The notes below the pieces were generated by a model. The model was given only the letters and a program-made list of their open reading frames with translations, ran no database searches and had not been told where the DNA came from. Shown here in pieces: positions 8,201 through 10,003 of a stretch of DNA of 10,003 nt. The position numbers and the translations under genes were made by a program. Within the stretch, counting starts at the first letter, position 1. Each line of letters starts with the position of its first letter. Location of the stretch: positions 1 through 10,003 of the forward strand of contig RXOD01006554.1 of the NCBI GenBank assembly GCA_005223375.1, written 5' to 3'. Origin of the DNA: Amoebophrya sp. AT5.2. Taxonomy: Eukaryota > Sar > Dinophyceae > Syndiniales > Amoebophryaceae.

Positions 8201-10003
8201 GCGTTGGGAAAGGCACCGGCAGCACGACCCGGAAAGAGGTCAACACCAAAGACCCCGCGGTAACCCCGCTGCAAGGGGGCAACCTCGAGCAGATCGGCGG
8301 CGAGCGGGTGGCTGACGGCATGACGGGGGGAGACTCGGTTGCGAACATGAATTCGTACACCCCCGGGTGGGGGGTAACACCGGCGCTGATGAACCCCCAG
8401 GACGGCGGTAACGCACCAGAAGCAGAGGAAAGAGCGCCACTCGAGGGAGGCGATCCCGATCCGTCCGCCGCGAAGCTTCAAAACTGGGTCACGGACGTGC
8501 TGGACGAGAAGGCATCAGAACTCCGCATGGCCGAGAGCGCAAGGTCCACCGACTCCGCGAACAAGGCGGAAGCTGAAGCTGCGAAGGCAGAGGAAGGCAG
8601 CCGACAGGAGATGGAGAAGACGACGACGGAGAAACCCCACCAGACATTCGCGGAACTGGCGAAACGGCAGATCACGACAATTGATCACGACAAGAAGTAT
8701 TCCGACTGCATCCTCGGGGTGGTTACGCAAACCTGCCACGGGGACACATGTTACGAAGTGGAAAACCTCGCGGAGCAGAAGCGCGAAACGAAGATGCTGG
8801 TGCAGGTGAGCCGTCTGGTTTTCACCGACAGCGGGTTGAAGCTGCCGCATTTGGAGGGGTTGAGGAACCAAGTCGACCACGACATTTTGGACGACATTCT
8901 CGATGACATGCTCCCCGGGTCCGGCGAGACGAAAGCTTCGGGCACGAGAGAGCTCTTGCTGGGACTCGACGCGACGGACGATCCGCTGAAGCAAGCTACG
9001 TGCAAGCCGATCTGGATGCCGCTCAACAAGGTGTCGCAGTCGAGGCCCGAAACGAAGGACCTGAAGGAGCTGTTGAAGACTGAGATCCTGAGCGCGCTGG
9101 AGCTGGAGGAGCACTTGCTGAAAAAAAGGGTCGCAGCGGTGGAGCAGCTGAAAAAGAACCCGCATTTGGCATACGCCGGCTCCCACTTGGTGAAAAGCCT
9201 CGAGCTGTCGGATAAAAAGAAAATCGAAAGCGAGACGCAGGACGTTTGGCTCTTTCCGAAAGCGGACCCTCCCAGCCGGGCGGACTGGGCCGCTGCGCTC
9301 CCGGGGTGGGAAGCACATCTGCACCAGCTCGAACTCAACGCAAAAGAGATAGACACCTTCACTTTTGACAAGCAAACCATTCAAGACATGCTGAAAGAAA
9401 ACCGGTTGCAAAACGCCTCGATCGCACTGCGGGAGTTGCAGAACTCAAGAGAAGCGCTCACGGTGCAGATTTCCATGGGAAAAAACGAGGATCTTGACGA
9501 GCTGAATCTGCTGGACGAACAGATCCGGGAGAAAAAAGAACAGGTGCTGCTGCGTCCCGATGTTTTATTGCCTTCGTGGTTCGATGCAAAAGTAGAATTG
9601 CTTCCGATAGCCTGTAGTGCGCTTGAGTTGGGGGGGAAAAACCAATGGAGGTCCCGCGAAGGGCATCTATGCGGTTTAGCCCAATTTATTATACGAAAGT
9701 ACGAATACAACCACAACCACTTCGCTCGCAGGTCGCCGAGGACCGTCGCGAGTTCGAGAAGAACGATCGCACGATGGCAATCTGCTTCATTAACAACCGC
9801 AACGACCGGCTGCAAAACAATCTCGACCAGCATCGTGCTGAAACGGAGCGCCGGGCCGTGGAGGACCACGTCGATATGGGGGGTCTGAACCCTTTCGCGC
9901 GCAAGGACTGCTATGACGGAGAAATATGTCCCTGTCCCCATTTTCTATCAGTTTTGGCGAGTTTTTTGGGTCTGTCTTTGGGTCTGCCTTTGAGTCCGGA
10001 GCG
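5222..10003 (+). CDS. RTF1-like transcription elongation factor with long N-terminal extension; 3' partial, seven proposed exons
   Basis: Proposed exons are 5222-5600, 5642-5689, 5929-7238, 7386-7680, 7713-7787, 7922-9591 and 9732 to the edge, about 1349 codons with no stop. The ATG at 5222 follows an in-frame TAG at 5207, which fixes the start unless a 5' exon is spliced on. Residues 97-109 are acidic. Residues ~145-520 are Gly/Ser-rich and disordered, with an SR run at 427-432; residues 520-550 are basic. Residues 605-780 are rich in Cys, His and Trp. Residues ~945-1010 could be the start of a diverged Plus3 fold and ~1143-1165 its end (W-rich, followed by ADW and GW). Residues 1183-1245 look coiled coil. 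Residues 1276-1319 carry ICFINNRN and, about 33 residues on, NPFARKDC, resembling the end of RTF1 (YINQRN ... DPFTRRQC, recalled). RTF1 belongs to the PAF1 complex on elongating RNA polymerase II and promotes H2B ubiquitination. Animal and yeast RTF1 are about 550-710 residues, so this protein is about twice as long. Family call moderate; canonical Plus3 signature not clear. Confidence 0.6.
5601..5641 (+). other. Proposed intron 1 of the RTF1-like gene (41 nt)
   Basis: An AT-rich stretch GTACTC...ATCTTAG sits between GC-rich coding blocks. Splicing is phase 1 and avoids the in-frame TAG at 5641. The donor is weak and the intron very short. An equally frame-compatible alternative joins 5600 directly to 5929, making the 48-nt exon 5642-5689 optional. 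Confidence 0.4.
5690..5928 (+). other. Proposed intron 2 of the RTF1-like gene (239 nt)
   Basis: The donor GTGAGG at 5690 and acceptor TTCGTCAACACAG ending at 5928 are both phase 1. The segment is AT-rich with stops in every frame, and a TTAAC branch-point-like site lies about 35 nt before the acceptor. Downstream coding sequence resumes at once with FDYPGAG in a long open frame. The acceptor is better supported than the donor. Confidence 0.55.
7239..7385 (+). other. Proposed intron 3 of the RTF1-like gene (147 nt)
   Basis: The donor GTGAGAGTT at 7239 and acceptor CTATTTGCTTTTTAG ending at 7385 are phase 0 on both sides. The intron is strikingly T-rich and contains an in-frame TAG at 7368. 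A second acceptor, TCGACAG at 7394, is also in frame and would drop three residues. Confidence 0.6.
7512..7583 (+). other. CCCH-like zinc-binding motif within the RTF1-like protein
   Basis: Residues C622, C634, C641 and H645 of the reconstructed protein have the spacing C-x11-C-x6-C-x3-H, inside the general CCCH zinc-finger range (C-x4-15-C-x4-6-C-x3-H). The third Cys begins the string CKHCH, so C644 could also be a ligand. Trp and aromatic residues surround it. CCCH fingers usually bind RNA. Further Cys at 608, 682, 704, 721, 732, 774 and 778 may form a second metal site. Assignment is by spacing only. Confidence 0.4.
7681..7712 (+). other. Proposed intron 4 of the RTF1-like gene (32 nt)
   Basis: The donor GTAAGT at 7681 is the best consensus donor in the window and phase 1. 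The nearest acceptor that opens a good frame is CCACTTAG ending at 7712, after which GGECVKAL... reads on. At 32 nt this is unusually short. The alternative uses the same donor with the acceptor at 7921 (241 nt), skipping the 75-nt exon 7713-7787. Both keep the frame. The donor is firm; the acceptor choice is open. Confidence 0.45.
7788..7921 (+). other. Proposed intron 5 of the RTF1-like gene (134 nt)
   Basis: The donor GTGAGGGG at 7788 is followed by an in-frame TAG at 7794. The acceptor GCGCCTTCTTCTAG ends at 7921 and is the best pyrimidine-tract acceptor nearby, with a TAATTAA branch-point-like site about 25 nt upstream. Phase is 1 on both sides, and the frame then stays open for 1670 nt into the main RTF1-like region. 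Confidence 0.6.
9592..9731 (+). other. Intron 6 of the RTF1-like gene (140 nt)
   Basis: The donor AAA|GTAGAA is at 9592 and the acceptor CACTTCGCTCGCAG ends at 9731; both are phase 0. Joining gives WFDAK-VAEDRREFEKND followed by the RTF1-like C-terminal block, which is good evidence that the junction is right. Without splicing the frame of exon 6 runs on to a TGA at 9886 with unlike composition. Confidence 0.75.
9965..10000 (+). repeat. Three diverging 12-nt tandem units at the right edge
   Basis: TTTGGGTCTGTC, TTTGGGTCTGCC and TTTGAGTCCGGA follow each other without a gap. The frame of exon 7 stays open through them (LGLSLGLPLS), but composition has changed after about 9925, so this may already be intron or a C-terminal tail. 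The window ends before this can be decided. Confidence 0.55.

Noticed and set aside
8308..8310. ATG at 8308 as the start of a separate gene
   Set aside because: The frame is open and protein-like for about 380 nt upstream to a good splice acceptor at 7921, so this ATG is more likely internal.
4276..9965. GGCGAGTTTT shared between the 27-nt repeat and the right-edge region
   Set aside because: A 10-base match is expected many times by chance in a 10-kb window.

Overview
The window looks like nuclear DNA of a GC-rich, compact-genome, single-celled eukaryote. Two long genes lie head to tail on the + strand. The GC-rich coding stretches are broken by shorter, more AT-rich segments that begin GT and end AG, and the coding frame resumes correctly across them. 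TAG and TGA act as stops, so the standard code fits. Short introns (about 32-240 nt), high GC3, long disordered Lys/Arg- or Gly/Ser-rich protein regions and a possible CCCH-type Cys/His cluster would suit an alveolate or another protist alga. That placement is a guess and no marker in the window settles it.

Region 1 (1-4221): a gene cut by the left edge, with at least 1341 codons in two exons joined across a 195-nt intron (2693-2887). The first ~460 visible residues are low-complexity and very basic, which suggests a nuclear protein. The remaining ~870 residues look ordered and mostly alpha-helical, with an 'M-x-I-P-P' element occurring twice. I do not recognise the family.

Region 2 (4222-5221): 1 kb between genes. 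It holds a 27-nt tandem duplication just after the first gene's stop, in the same frame, and a small 12-nt-period repeat. I see no RNA gene or convincing ORF in it.

Region 3 (5222 to the right edge): a second gene that I reconstruct as seven exons (about 1349 codons so far), still open at position 10003. Its C-terminal part resembles the transcription-elongation factor RTF1 (PAF1 complex). It has a W-rich segment like the end of a Plus3 domain, then a coiled coil, then a 'FINNRN ... NPFARKDC' block like the RTF1 C-terminus. That block appears only when exon 6 is spliced to exon 7. Ahead of it lie roughly 940 residues not expected in RTF1, including a Cys/His/Trp-rich segment with a CCCH-like zinc-finger spacing. 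The two genes do not form an obvious functional pair. The first looks nuclear by composition, and the two share only a short GHF..GEHG motif.
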